Counted from the first letter of the stretch, positions 1 through 9,269 are shown. The stretch: 64,000 nt of DNA from an uncultured Microbacterium sp. (GCA_913774665.1 CAJYHN010000005.1:1-64000), one strand, 5' to 3'. Notes: generated by a model not told the origin, from the sequence alone. Numbers and translations: made by a program.

Positions 1-451
1 CTCCGCCGCCTTCGTTGTCGCTGGAGATCTGCGACACCGCACCGGAGGGGTCTTCCAGCGTCGTGTCGACGAGGACGACCTTGATCCCCGCGGCCTCGGC
101 AGCCGCGATCGGCGCCTGCATGGCGGACACGTCGGTGGGGGCGATCAGCAGCGCGTCGGGCTTGGAAGCGACGACGGCGTCGACGATCGGCTTTTGCAGG
201 GTGGGGTCGAACTTCTCCGGGCCCTGGGTGGTGACGGTGGCGCCTTCCTTCGCGGCTTCGGACTGGATGCCGCACTGCATGGAGATATAGAACTCATCCC
301 CGGCGACGCCCTGCACGAACGCGATCTTGTACCCACCGTCCGCACCGCCGGAGGCGCCGCCCGAGGCGGCTCCGCCCGAGCAGCCCGCGAGGGTCAGGGT
401 CGCCGCCATGCCGAAGACCGTCAGCGCGGTCGCTTTCTTGTTCCACTTCAT
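1..451 (-). CDS. CUT2 sugar ABC transporter substrate-binding lipoprotein (3' end outside window)
   Basis: N-terminal 150 residues of a periplasmic-binding-protein type 1 (RbsB/FrcB-like) lipoprotein that would capture a sugar outside the membrane for the permease and ATPase encoded just upstream. A basic start (MKWNKK), a hydrophobic stretch and the lipobox LTLAGC with Cys24 mark lipid anchoring. After a Gly/Ser/Ala linker comes the first beta strand (YKIAFVQG) and the domain-1 fold typical of pentose/hexose binders, including a VVLVDT strand. It is the last visible gene of the operon 3060 to 1, lying 64 bases after the permease stop. The ATG at 451 is chosen because the signal peptide begins there. 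Substrate is unknown; the FrcK-like kinase in the same operon suggests a ketose or another monosaccharide. Confidence 0.9.
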   Translation of the reverse strand, partial: MKWNKKATALTVFGMAATLTLAGCSGGAASGGASGGADGGYKIAFVQGVAGDEFYISMQCGIQSEAAKEGATVTTQGPEKFDPTLQKPIVDAVVASKPDALLIAPTDVSAMQAPIAAAEAAGIKVVLVDTTLEDPSGAVSQISSDNEGGG

Positions 452-515
452 TGTGATCACCGTTCTTGTTGTCGGGTTGGGTACGGGGTTGTGAGGGAGG
501 GGATGCCGCCGGGGA

Positions 516-1597
<1,082 letters not shown>

Positions 1598-1601
<4 letters not shown>

Positions 1602-2374
1602 TTCTGGTCGTCCTTCGTGACGGCGCCGGTCATGAGTCCGACGAGCTCTTCCATGGAGGTGTCCTTGGCGTTGATGTTGGCGACGCGGGTGCCGAGCCGC
1701 AGCACCTGGATGCGGTCGCTGACGTCGATGACGTGCGGCATCGAGTGCGAGATGAAGACCACGGCGATGCCCTTGTCACGCACACGTCGGATGGTCTCGA
1801 GCACGTTCTTGGTCTGTCGCACACCGAGCGCGGCGGTGGGTTCGTCGAGGAACACCACGCGCGATGCCCAGTGCACGGCCCGGGCGATCGCGATGGCCTG
1901 ACGCTGACCGCCCGACATCTCTCCGACGGGGGAGGTGAGGCTGCGGACGGTGGCGCCGAGCTCGTCGAACGCGGCGCGAGAGGCCTTCGCCATGTCCTTG
2001 GTCTTCATGAAACCCAGCGCACCGGCGAGACCGGGGCGCCGGATCTCGCGACCGAGGTACATGTTCTGCACCGGGTCGAGGTGCGGGGCGAGGGCGAGGT
2101 CCTGGTAGACGGTCTCGATGCCGAGGCCCGAGGCGATCTGAGGGTTCGACATATCGATGGGCTTGCCGTCGAAGAGGATCTCGCCCTCGTCGACCGCCAG
2201 GTTGCCCGACAGCGCCTTCACGAGCGTGGACTTGCCGGCGCCGTTGTCGCCGATCAGAGCGGTGACCTCGCCGGGGTAGACCTCGAAGTCCACGTTGTTC
2301 AGGGCGCGGACGGATCCGAACTGGCGCGACAGGCCGCGCGCCTGCAGCACGGGCGTGGCCGTGGTGGTGCTCAT
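1598..2374 (-). CDS. CUT2 sugar ABC transporter ATPase, single nucleotide-binding domain (FrcA-like)
   Basis: 258-residue ATP-hydrolysing subunit. It has Walker A GDNGAGKST at residues 42-50, a Q-loop at VYQDLAL, an intact signature MSGGQRQAIAIARAV, Walker B VVFLDEPTAALG and the switch His in FISHSM. RbsA-type partners of CUT2 permeases usually carry two fused nucleotide-binding domains (about 500 residues). This one has a single domain, as in the fructose transporter FrcA of Sinorhizobium, so it should act as a homodimer. It overlaps both neighbours by four bases (kinase upstream, permease downstream), indicating translational coupling. Confidence 0.93.
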
Positions 2375-3060
2375 GAGGAAGCTCCTTCGTGGGAACCGAC
2401 GGGGGCATCGGAGACGGTGACGACGAGATCGGCGCGGTCGCGCCCGCGATTGACGACGAGGGCGTTGCGCTCGTCGACGTCGCGGACCCAGGCGACGGCT
2501 TCGTCGTAGGGGTGGTCATGGGAGAGGCGCCGCGCGATGAGGCGCTCGCGGCGCGCGTGCGAGTCGATGTCGAGGAACCACACCTCATCGAGGCGGGAGG
2601 CGACGGCATCCCACCCGAGGTCGTCGTGCAGCAGGTAGTTGCCCTCGGTGATGACGAGCGGTACGTCGGCGGGAATGAGCACGGCCGAGCCGATCGACTC
2701 CTCCAGGCCGCGGTCGAAGCGCGGGGCGTAGACCTCGCGCCCGGCACGGATGCGATCGAGCAGGGCGATGTAGCCCTCGACGTCGAAGGTGTCGGGAGCG
2801 CCCTTGCGGTCGCGGCGACCGAGGCGCACGAGCTCCTCGTTCGCGAGGTGGAAGCCGTCCATGCCGACGAGCACCGCGTCGTCGCCGAGGGCGGCGAGCA
2901 GGGCGTCGCTCACGGTCGATTTGCCCGCGCCGGGGGTGCCGACCACGCCCAGGATGCGCCGCTCGCCCGACGCCACGAGCTGCCGGGCACGAGCGACGAG
3001 GTCGTCGAGGTGCACGGTCGCGGCGGCGGTCGTCGCGTCGTCCTTCGAGGTGTGGGTCAC
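2371..3060 (-). CDS. Sugar/nucleoside kinase of the uridine kinase-PRK superfamily (FrcK-like)
   Basis: 229-residue P-loop kinase and first gene of the transporter operon. Walker A GTPGAGKST lies at residues 41-49, followed by the family motif VGMDGFHLANE and a second strand VITEGNYLL. Arg-rich lid residues (ARRERLIARRLSH) follow. This is the layout of uridine kinase, pantothenate kinase and FrcK. In the rhizobial frcBCAK operon a member of this family accompanies a fructose/mannose/ribose transporter, and the same four gene types occur here in a different order (kinase, ATPase, permease, binding protein). The likely job is phosphorylation of the imported sugar; the substrate is not readable from sequence. 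Its start faces a divergent reductase gene across a regulatory gap with two palindromes. Confidence 0.8.
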   Translation of the reverse strand: MTHTSKDDATTAAATVHLDDLVARARQLVASGERRILGVVGTPGAGKSTVSDALLAALGDDAVLVGMDGFHLANEELVRLGRRDRKGAPDTFDVEGYIALLDRIRAGREVYAPRFDRGLEESIGSAVLIPADVPLVITEGNYLLHDDLGWDAVASRLDEVWFLDIDSHARRERLIARRLSHDHPYDEAVAWVRDVDERNALVVNRGRDRADLVVTVSDAPVGSHEGASS

Positions 3061-3167
3061 AGCGGTGTGGTCCTTCCGGGCGACGCACCACGGCGGAGTG
3101 CTGCGTCGATGAAGCGGGTCCGGCGGGGGTGTCCACCGGTCGAACTCCGGTTACGGTAAGCCCACCG

Positions 3168-3217
3168 TGACACCGGTGTCAACATCCGTGATCAATTCGT
3201 CATGACACCGAAGTCAT
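3168..3217. promoter_or_regulatory. Paired operator in the divergent kinase-transporter / SDR promoter region
   Basis: A perfect 14-bp palindrome TGACACCGGTGTCA sits at 3168-3181. A related imperfect palindrome ATGACACCGAAGTCAT lies at 3202-3217, with centres 35 bp apart. On the minus strand a TTGACA-like -35 (3177-3182) overlaps the first palindrome, and a weak TACCGT -10 follows 18 bases later, so a bound protein would block the kinase-transporter promoter. The CG-centred symmetry is typical of LacI-family operators. No LacI gene is adjacent, so the regulator is unknown. Confidence 0.55.
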
Positions 3218-3297
3218 CCGCGTGATTCTGTGGTTATCATGGGCCGCGACGACACTGCCGTCGTCCTCGACTCCCGGACCCGCGAAAGAGCCCACCC

Positions 3298-4026
3298 ATG
3301 ACCGAATTCACCGACCGCACCATCCTCGTCACCGGAGCCGGGGGCGGCATCGGAGGCGCGACCGTGCGCCACCTCGTGGCCGCCGGCGCGACAGTCCTCG
3401 CGGCGGGGCGCGACGCCGACAGCGTCGCTGCGATCAGCGCCGAGACCGGCGCCGAGCCCGTTGTGTTCGACCTCGAATCCGAAGACGAGATCCGCGCGGC
3501 CATCGAGGGCCGCGACATCTACGGCGTCGTCAACTGCGGCGGCTGGGGCGGCGAGATCGCGACCCCGATGGAGACGGACATCGACGTCTTCGACAAGGTC
3601 ATGCGCATCAACGCCCGGGGCTCGCTGCTGGTCACCAAGTACGCCTCCCGCGAGATGATCCGCGTCGGCAAGGGCGGGGCGATCGTGAACGTCTCGAGCC
3701 AGGCGAGCCTCGTCGCCCTCACCGGTCACATCTCGTATGGATCGTCCAAGGCAGCCCTCGACAACATCACGCGGGTCTCGGCCCTCGAGCTCGGTGGCTA
3801 CGGCATCCGCGTCAACAGCGTGAACCCCACGGTCGTCATGACCCCGATGTCGGCCTGGTACTGGGGTCGTCCCGACATCGAGGGCCCCTTCCTCGAGGCG
3901 ATGCCGCTGCACAAGTGGGCCACCGAAGACGACATCGCGGCGCCGATCGTCTTCCTCCTCGGCGACGGCGCGGGCATGATCTCGGGCGTTTCGCTCCCCA
4001 TCGACGGCGGCTACTCCAGCCGCTGA
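3298..4026 (+). CDS. SDR oxidoreductase resembling L-xylulose/dicarbonyl reductase (DCXR-like)
   Basis: 242-residue short-chain dehydrogenase/reductase. The cofactor motif TGAGGGIG is at residues 12-19, and the catalytic set includes Asn105, Ser133/Ser134 (NVSSQ), Tyr147 and Lys151 (YGSSK). The run VNSVNPTVVMTPM and the C-terminal LPIDGGY match the mammalian L-xylulose reductase subfamily, which interconverts xylitol and L-xylulose with NADP(H); fungal and bacterial relatives act on mannitol/fructose or xylitol/xylulose. The usual NNAG strand is changed to VNCGG. It is transcribed divergently from the kinase-transporter operon through the shared operator region and lies near an alditol oxidase and xylose genes, consistent with polyol/ketose interconversion. 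Cofactor and substrate are inferred. Confidence 0.85.
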   Translation: MTEFTDRTILVTGAGGGIGGATVRHLVAAGATVLAAGRDADSVAAISAETGAEPVVFDLESEDEIRAAIEGRDIYGVVNCGGWGGEIATPMETDIDVFDKVMRINARGSLLVTKYASREMIRVGKGGAIVNVSSQASLVALTGHISYGSSKAALDNITRVSALELGGYGIRVNSVNPTVVMTPMSAWYWGRPDIEGPFLEAMPLHKWATEDDIAAPIVFLLGDGAGMISGVSLPIDGGYSSR

Positions 4027-4217
4027 TCCCGGATGCCGCGGGGCGGCGTCGCGGTGGGCGGCGCCGTCTCGTGGTGAGTCCTCGTCGGTGCGCGGGTTCC
4101 GGTCCCGTCGACGGACGCAGGGGCCTGGGCCGGCTCAGACCTCGGGCGAGCTCAGGGATAAGGCCTCGCCCACCGGCCGCGCGAGGGGGCTGAGCCCGTC
4201 GAAGCCGCGGGGCCCGG

Positions 4218-5465
4218 CTAGCCGCCGAACACGCGTTGCAGGAACGCGTTGCGGAAGACGCCGCGCGGGTCGACCTCGCGCGCGACCGCGTCGAAGTCGC
4301 GGCCCCGCGGCAGGGTCGCCAGGATCCGTTCGCCGGGCATGGTGAACGCCTTGCCCCAGTGCGGTCGCGCGTCGAACGGCGCGAGAGCGGCCTCGATTCG
4401 CGGCAGCACCGAGAGCACGCCGGCGGTGTCGTTGCGCCACGTGAAGTGGATCGCGAGCACGTCGCGCTCGTACGCGGGGCTCAGCCACAGCCGGTCCGCG
4501 GCGACCGTGCGCAGCTCCGTCACCAGCAGGTGCGCGGCGAAGTCCGGGGCGATCTCGCGGACGGCAGCGAGAGCCTCGGCCGCCGAGGCCAGGGGCACGA
4601 AGTACTCCGACTGGATCTCGTCGCCGTCGCTGGGGAGCGCATCGGCGCGGAAGTGCGGGAGGCGCGTGTGCCACGGCCCCGCGGTGCCCCGCGGAGTCGT
4701 GTTGTCGACGGTGCGGATTCTGCCCAGGTGGATGTCATCGCCGACGGCGGTGCCACCGAGCTCTTCGACCCACGACGTCGAGCCCGTGTCGCTCTTGGCC
4801 CAGACCAGGTCGTGCGCGGGGTCTCCCCAGGTCGTGAAGATGCTGACGCTGCGCGAGCCGCCGAGCACCGCGATCGGGTCCGCGGCGATGTCGGCCCACG
4901 CGACCCCGGTGTAGGCCTGTTGTGTCACGGCGTAGGTCGGTTCGGTGCGCAGCTCGAGCGCGGTGACCACGCCCAGGGCGCCGACGCTGAGCGCGGCCGC
5001 GCCGAACCACGGGTGGTCTTCGTCGATGCGGTGCGTGCGGCCGTCGGCATCCATCAGCTCGACGCCCGTCACGGCGCTCGAGAGATTTCCGTTGCGCACC
5101 CCGGAGCCGTGCGTGCCGGTCGCCGTCGCGCCCGCCACCGAGATGTGGGGGAGCGAGCCGAGGTTGTGCAGCGCCCGGCCCTCGGCCTCGAGCACGGGCG
5201 CCAGCTGGGCGAAGGTCACGAGCCCCTCGACGCGCACCCGGTCGCCGGAGACGTCGACGCGCGTGGGCATCTTCTCGAGCGAGACGAGCGCGCCCTCGCT
5301 GTCGGCGACGTCGTTGAAGGTGTGGCGGGTCGCCTGCACACGCAGATGAGCGGCGGATACCACGACCTCGGCCAGTTCGTCGATGCCGGTGGGCAGTCGC
5401 ACCTCGGTGGCGCGGTACTGGTGGTTGCCCGACCAGGTGGCTCCGGCGGAACGTGTCTCGATCAT
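4218..5465 (-). CDS. FAD-linked alditol (xylitol/sorbitol) oxidase
   Basis: 415 residues, the length of Streptomyces AldO/xylitol oxidase. This cytoplasmic flavoenzyme of the VAO family oxidises the terminal CH2OH of xylitol or sorbitol to the aldose (xylose, glucose) and gives H2O2. It opens with the family-typical WSGN pattern (residues 11-14) and has the flavin site ATRHTFN, whose His48 corresponds to the His that carries covalent FAD in AldO. SLPHISVAGATATGTHGSG follows, and the C-terminal substrate domain contains RPHWGK. The match to AldO runs the full length, so alditol oxidase is preferred over gulonolactone oxidase. It lies downstream of the ROK regulator on the same strand (87-base gap), possibly co-transcribed. 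The nearby peroxidase and xylAB fit removal of H2O2 and use of xylose. Confidence 0.88.
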   Translation of the reverse strand: MIETRSAGATWSGNHQYRATEVRLPTGIDELAEVVVSAAHLRVQATRHTFNDVADSEGALVSLEKMPTRVDVSGDRVRVEGLVTFAQLAPVLEAEGRALHNLGSLPHISVAGATATGTHGSGVRNGNLSSAVTGVELMDADGRTHRIDEDHPWFGAAALSVGALGVVTALELRTEPTYAVTQQAYTGVAWADIAADPIAVLGGSRSVSIFTTWGDPAHDLVWAKSDTGSTSWVEELGGTAVGDDIHLGRIRTVDNTTPRGTAGPWHTRLPHFRADALPSDGDEIQSEYFVPLASAAEALAAVREIAPDFAAHLLVTELRTVAADRLWLSPAYERDVLAIHFTWRNDTAGVLSVLPRIEAALAPFDARPHWGKAFTMPGERILATLPRGRDFDAVAREVDPRGVFRNAFLQRVFGG

Positions 5466-5552
5466 CGGTTCTCCTCGCGTCGTCGCCCACCCATCCTGCC
5501 CCGGACCACCGACATCGGGGCCGGGCGCGAGGTGACGAGGAGCGCTTCGCGC

Positions 5553-6713
5553 TCAGCGCGCGGGGAAGAGCGCGGCCTCGAAGACGGCTTCGGCCGCGCC
5601 GACGAGCAGGCGGTTCTCGCCGAGCTCGGCGGCGGCCAGGCGCAGCCCCTCGGCGCACGCGGGGATCGTCTGCGCGCGCACCGCGGAGTCGAGGCCGGCG
5701 AGGTCGAGCTCGCCGAGGATCGCGAGGAACCCGCCGAGCACGATCACCGCGGGGTTCATCACGTTCGCGGCGTTGGCGAGGGCCGTGGCGAGGATGCGGC
5801 GCTGTCGATCGGTCTCGGCCCGCACCGCCGGGTCGGTGCTGCGGACCAGGGCCGCCGCGAGGGCCGCGTCGTCGGCCGCGTCGATGCCGAGCGCGCGCAG
5901 CAGAAGCGACCGGCTGACCTCGTCCTCGAGGACGCCCTCGAGAGCGCGCCGATCGTCGGGATCGGCGATTCCGGGTCTGTTCTGCCCGAACTCCCCGGCG
6001 TAGCCGCCCGCCCCGCCCAGCGGCATCCCGCCGACGATGACCGCCCCACCGATGCCGCTCGCGCCGCCGTTGAGATAGACGACGTCGTGCACGCCGCGCG
6101 CGGCACCGAACAGGTGCTCGGCCACGGCACCCAGCGCCGCGTCGTTGGCGACGTGGGTGGGCAGGCCCGTGGCATCCGTCATCAGGCCGGCAAGAGCGGC
6201 GTCGGTCCAACCGAGGTGCGGAGCCTCGCGGACGAGCCCGTCGGACGCGCGCACCGGGCCGGGCACCGCGACCCCCACACCGATCAGGCGGGAGTCGGCG
6301 AGGGGCCCGCGGCGCCAGGCGTCGAGGCGGATGCCGACGAGCTCGGCCGTGCGCTCGGGAGTGAGCAGCGTCGACTGGTCGAGGCGTTCGCGCGCCACGA
6401 TCGACCCGTCGAGGGCGATCGCCGCGATGTCGAGAGCGTCGACCTCGGGGTTCACGGCGACGGCAATGACGCGCGGGTCGGGTTCGACGATGGGGGAGGG
6501 GCGGCCGACGCGCCCTTGCGCTTCGGAGGCGCGCTCGACCACGAGCCCCGCGCGCTGCAGCTCGCCCACGAGGTCGGCGATCGTCGAACGGTTCAATCCC
6601 GTCGCCTCGGTGAGCTCTGCGCGCGAGCGCGATCCCTCGCGGTGGACGGTTCGCAGCACGAGAGCCAGATTGGCGCGGCGCATGCCGTCGCCCCGGCTTC
6701 CCGCGGTGACCAT
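5553..6713 (-). CDS. ROK-family transcriptional regulator (XylR/NagC type)
   Basis: 386-residue regulator. The N-terminal winged helix-turn-helix is at about residues 10-70 (RAELTEATGLNRSTIADLVGELQRAG split over two helices). A ROK sugar-kinase-like domain follows, with the phosphate/sugar strand VGVAVPGPV and the acidic sugar-binding segment LGWTDA. The usual zinc motif CxCGxxGC of ROK proteins is absent: the region after AGEFGQ has no cysteine cluster, so the effector lid must be stabilised differently. The ATG at 6713 is chosen; the in-frame ATG at 6683 (MRRANLA) is an alternative. It is divergent from the peroxidase gene and upstream of the alditol oxidase. It is the best local candidate for the repressor of xylA (operator at 9253-9269), but this is inference. 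Confidence 0.9.
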   Translation of the reverse strand: MVTAGSRGDGMRRANLALVLRTVHREGSRSRAELTEATGLNRSTIADLVGELQRAGLVVERASEAQGRVGRPSPIVEPDPRVIAVAVNPEVDALDIAAIALDGSIVARERLDQSTLLTPERTAELVGIRLDAWRRGPLADSRLIGVGVAVPGPVRASDGLVREAPHLGWTDAALAGLMTDATGLPTHVANDAALGAVAEHLFGAARGVHDVVYLNGGASGIGGAVIVGGMPLGGAGGYAGEFGQNRPGIADPDDRRALEGVLEDEVSRSLLLRALGIDAADDAALAAALVRSTDPAVRAETDRQRRILATALANAANVMNPAVIVLGGFLAILGELDLAGLDSAVRAQTIPACAEGLRLAAAELGENRLLVGAAEAVFEAALFPAR

Positions 6714-6810
6714 CCGACCACTGTGCCATGCGGTGGGGCCGGAGCGTCGGCACCCGCGTGCCCCGCGGATTCCCACCCCGACCACAACAATGCGGTGCCA
6801 GGATCGGATC

Positions 6811-7296
6811 ATGGACCTCTCCGGCATCCCGATCACGACCATCCGCGGCGAGCAGACGACCTTCGGCGCGCTGACCGACGGCAAGGCCGCCCTCGTGGTG
6901 AACGTCGCCTCGCGCTGCGGCCTCGCGCCGCAGTACGAGGCGCTCGAAGCGCTGCACAAGAAGTACGCCGACCGTGGTTTCACGGTGATCGGCTTCCCCA
7001 GCAACCAGTTCCTGCAGGAGCTCAGCGACGAGGACAAGATCGCCGAGTACTGCTCCGCGACGTGGGGCGTGACCTTCCCGATGTCGGAGAAGGTCAAGAT
7101 CAACGGGCGCAGCGCGCACCCGCTGTACAAAGAGCTGACGACGACCCCGGATGCCGAGGGCAAGACCGGCCGCATCTCGTGGAACTTCGAGAAGTTCGTC
7201 GTCGCCCCCGACGGCCGGGTGACCCGCTTCAGCCCGCGGACCCTGCCCGACGCCCCCGAGGTCGTCGCCGCGATCGAGGACGCGCTGCCGCGCTGA
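6811..7296 (+). CDS. Thioredoxin-dependent glutathione-peroxidase-family thiol peroxidase
   Basis: 161 residues, the usual size of bacterial Gpx/BtuE proteins. The peroxidatic Cys36 lies in NVASRCG. The tetrad is completed by Gln66 (SNQF), Trp124 and Asn125 (WNFEKF). Cys81 in the helix EYCSATWG sits where non-selenium 2-Cys Gpx proteins carry the resolving cysteine, so the reductant is probably thioredoxin or mycoredoxin rather than glutathione. The Cys usually found in FPCNQF is Ser64 here. It starts divergently from the ROK regulator. A peroxidase this close to an H2O2-producing alditol oxidase suggests local detoxification, though Gpx genes are also common housekeeping genes. The stop codon begins a tandem repeat array. 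Confidence 0.9.
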   Translation: MDLSGIPITTIRGEQTTFGALTDGKAALVVNVASRCGLAPQYEALEALHKKYADRGFTVIGFPSNQFLQELSDEDKIAEYCSATWGVTFPMSEKVKINGRSAHPLYKELTTTPDAEGKTGRISWNFEKFVVAPDGRVTRFSPRTLPDAPEVVAAIEDALPR

Positions 7297-7515
7297 GGCC
7301 CGGCCCCGCCGCGCTGAGGCCCTGCCTTGCTGCGCTGAGGCCCCGCCTTGCTGCGCTGAGGCCCGGCCCCGTCGCGCTGAGGCCCGGGCTCGCCGCGCTG
7401 AGGCCCGGGCTCGCCGGGCTGAGGCCCGGCTCCGCCGTGCGGAGGCCCCGCCCCGCCGCGCCCGGCCCCGGCCGCCGCTGCCCCGGCCGCCGCTGCCCCG
7501 GCCGCCGCTGCTCCG
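7290..7515. repeat. Minisatellite: eight 21-bp units followed by three 15-bp units
   Basis: Starting on the last codons of the peroxidase gene, a 21-bp unit of type GCGCTGAGGCCCGGC plus six bases repeats eight times (7290-7457) with small variations. A 13-base transition follows, then three 15-bp units GCCGCCGCTGCCCCG (7471-7515). Because 21 is a multiple of three, every early unit repeats the CGC TGA context of the authentic stop. The array fills most of the 352-base gap before the hydrolase gene. Read on the minus strand it produces Gly/Pro-rich pseudo-protein, judged non-coding. Confidence 0.9.
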
Positions 7516-7648
7516 GCGGCGTCTCCCGACACGCCGGAGCGGGCGGGCCGTCGCGGCGTGCCGCGGGCACTCTGCCGTTCTGGGCCGCGATCGGCCGGTG
7601 TCGGTGGTCTGCCCTATCCTGACCGGGATCCGACCCGAAGGAGTCTTC

Positions 7649-8545
7649 ATGGCCGATGCCGTCGTCCTCGTGTCCGGTGGCGCCGCCGTCACCCCGTTCA
7701 CCGACCCCGAGCGGGCGGCGGCGACGGGGCTTGCGGCCGGTAACACCATGACGGCGCTGCGCGCGCACCACCTCAATCGGGGGGTGCCCGTGTTCACGGC
7801 GCCCGCCCGCATCGGGGCGGGGACGGTCGAGCGGGATGCCGGGTGGCAGGGCTTCGACGACGTGCCCGTCGTGCTGTCGGATGCGGTCACGATCAACGCC
7901 GTCGGACGGATCGACGACGCCGGGGTCTCGCTCGCCGCGTTCCTGCGGTGGCTGGCCGCGGAGCAGGGGCTGGCGAGTATCGACCTCGTCGGCCACTCGA
8001 TGGGCGGACTGTTCTCGCGCGCCGCGATCCGCGAGCTCGCGGGCGACGGTCCGCGGGTGGAGCACCTCGTGACCCTGGGCACGCCCTGGGACGGATCGGT
8101 ACTCGGAGACCTGATCGACGGCGAGATCTCCGAGGCCGATGCCCAGGGCGACCCCGCCACCCTGCAGATCTTCGCCGAGGCCCGCCCCTACGCGGCCGCG
8201 AACTCCGAGGGGGCGGCGGCGGAGGTCTCGCGTCGGTACCTGCGCGGCTGGAACGACCGTCAGGCGGGTGTGCTCGACGGCATCCCGGTGACCGCCGTCG
8301 GTGCCGGGTACTTCGCCGCGTCCGTCGAACCGGCGCAGCTCTGGCCCCACGACGGTCTCGTCTCGCTCACCAGTGGTCGCGCCGATCACCTGCCCTCCGC
8401 GGTGCTGCCGATCGTCGAGCGGCACACCTTCGACGACCACGTGCACAGCATCTTCTTCGCCGAGGCGTTCGGTCTGCCGTGGGAGCGCGCACTCACCTGG
8501 GACCCTGCGGTGTTCGCGGTGGTGGACGCGGCGCTCGGTCGCTGA
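7649..8545 (+). CDS. Alpha/beta-hydrolase, lipase/esterase-like
   Basis: 298-residue alpha/beta-hydrolase fold protein. The nucleophile elbow GHSMGG lies in the segment SIDLVGHSMGGLFSR near residue 115. A candidate acid is Asp in PHDGLVSL, and a late His occurs in DDHVHSIFF, which resembles the C-terminal catalytic histidine of lipases. No signal peptide is visible, so it is probably cytoplasmic. The start at 7649 is favoured by GAAGGAG (7637-7643) six bases upstream; an upstream ATG at 7598 lacks such a site. A TATCCT -10-like hexamer lies near 7614. It has no obvious functional link with the sugar genes; its substrate (lipid, ester or macrolide-like compound) cannot be told. Confidence 0.8.
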   Translation: MADAVVLVSGGAAVTPFTDPERAAATGLAAGNTMTALRAHHLNRGVPVFTAPARIGAGTVERDAGWQGFDDVPVVLSDAVTINAVGRIDDAGVSLAAFLRWLAAEQGLASIDLVGHSMGGLFSRAAIRELAGDGPRVEHLVTLGTPWDGSVLGDLIDGEISEADAQGDPATLQIFAEARPYAAANSEGAAAEVSRRYLRGWNDRQAGVLDGIPVTAVGAGYFAASVEPAQLWPHDGLVSLTSGRADHLPSAVLPIVERHTFDDHVHSIFFAEAFGLPWERALTWDPAVFAVVDAALGR

Positions 8546-8555
8546 CGCGAACGGG

Positions 8556-8969
8556 TCAGGGAGCGGGAGCGACGTACTCGTGAGCGAGGTCCGTCACCGC
8601 GGCGATGTGCTCGAAGTCGCGGTCTGCGCTCAGAATCGTCGCGTCGTTCGCGATCGCGTAGGCAGCGATCAGGATGTCGACCGCGCCCGCGCCGCGCACG
8701 AAACCGGCGTTCCCCAGGGCCGACTGGATGCCGACGGCAAGCGACTCGTCCGGCGCCCGCTCGAGGGGAAAGCCCAGGGAGATCTGCTCGAGGTAGTGCG
8801 CGTGCTCTTCGGGTGACCGCGCGCTGTGACAGAACTCGAGAACCTGGGGCGGACAGGTGACGAAGAGGTCGGAGGGGGAGCGGGCGATTCGATCGAGACG
8901 CGCTCGGATCGCGCGGTCTCCTGAGGCGAGTCGGGCCCAGACCGAGTTGTCCACCAGGTAGTCCGTCAC
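8556..8969 (-). CDS. vapC: PIN-domain ribonuclease toxin, VapC family
   Basis: 137-residue PIN-domain protein, the usual VapC length. The metal-binding acids are visible: Asp7 (YLVDNSV), Glu45 (VLEFC), Asp98 (AVDILIA) and Asp116/Asp118 (SADRDFE). VapC toxins cleave tRNA or rRNA when freed from their antitoxin. The start codon is GTG at 8969, overlapping the stop of the upstream antitoxin gene by four bases (GTGA), the standard antitoxin-first layout. The pair sits between the hydrolase and xylA and reads away from xylA. All catalytic positions are intact, so it may be active. Confidence 0.9.
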   Translation of the reverse strand: MTDYLVDNSVWARLASGDRAIRARLDRIARSPSDLFVTCPPQVLEFCHSARSPEEHAHYLEQISLGFPLERAPDESLAVGIQSALGNAGFVRGAGAVDILIAAYAIANDATILSADRDFEHIAAVTDLAHEYVAPAP

Positions 8970-9172
8970 GGTTCGGGTGTGACGACGGGCGCGTCGATGC
9001 CCGCTTCGAAGTCGACGAGGCCGGCGATCCCCGCGATCATGGCGTCTTTCTGCTTCGAGGCGATGAGTCGGCGAAGGGCGAGGTCGAGCACGGCGCGATT
9101 CGACGGCTCGCCGGTCAGGATGCGCGCACGCTCGATGAGTCGGGGGTCGAGGTCGACGCTGGTGAGGGCCAT
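8966..9172 (-). CDS. vapB: VapB-type antitoxin
   Basis: 68-residue antitoxin with an N-terminal ribbon-helix-helix-like segment (MALTSVDLDPRLIERARIL) followed by a helical region. The acidic/hydrophobic C-terminal tail (LVDFEAGIDAP) would neutralise VapC. The start at 9172 is set by the size of the family and by AAGGAGTGATC just upstream; longer upstream frames have no antitoxin character. AT-rich sequence with two TTATAT words at about 9185-9203 precedes the gene and probably contains its promoter and autoregulatory site. Confidence 0.85.
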   Translation of the reverse strand: MALTSVDLDPRLIERARILTGEPSNRAVLDLALRRLIASKQKDAMIAGIAGLVDFEAGIDAPVVTPEP

Positions 9173-9248
9173 GATCACTCCTTCGTTATATAGGTCATTA
9201 TATGCTGGATCGACACTCGCGCGAGGGTGGACGCCGCGGCATCCGGGG

Positions 9249-9269
9249 TATATGTTGTGAAAACCAACA
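9249..9269 (+). promoter_or_regulatory. xylA promoter with XylR-like operator
   Basis: The inverted repeat TGTTG-N7-CAACA occupies 9253-9269, directly overlapping a TATATG -10 candidate at 9249-9254 and ending 51 bases before the xylA start. Its arms resemble the conserved half-sites of Bacillus-type XylR operators (ROK family). A repressor here would block RNA polymerase, with xylose releasing it. The ROK regulator at 5553-6713 is the likely partner. Confidence 0.55.

Noticed and set aside
4236-7622. A 1128-codon open frame on the plus strand across the oxidase, ROK and peroxidase genes
   Set aside because: Antisense/out-of-frame shadow of three well-supported genes; Arg/Gly/Ala-rich with no domain.
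4735-8160. A 1141-codon open frame on the minus strand running through the minisatellite
   Set aside because: Shadow frame; the repeat supplies Pro/Arg/Ala runs without stops and real genes lie in other frames.
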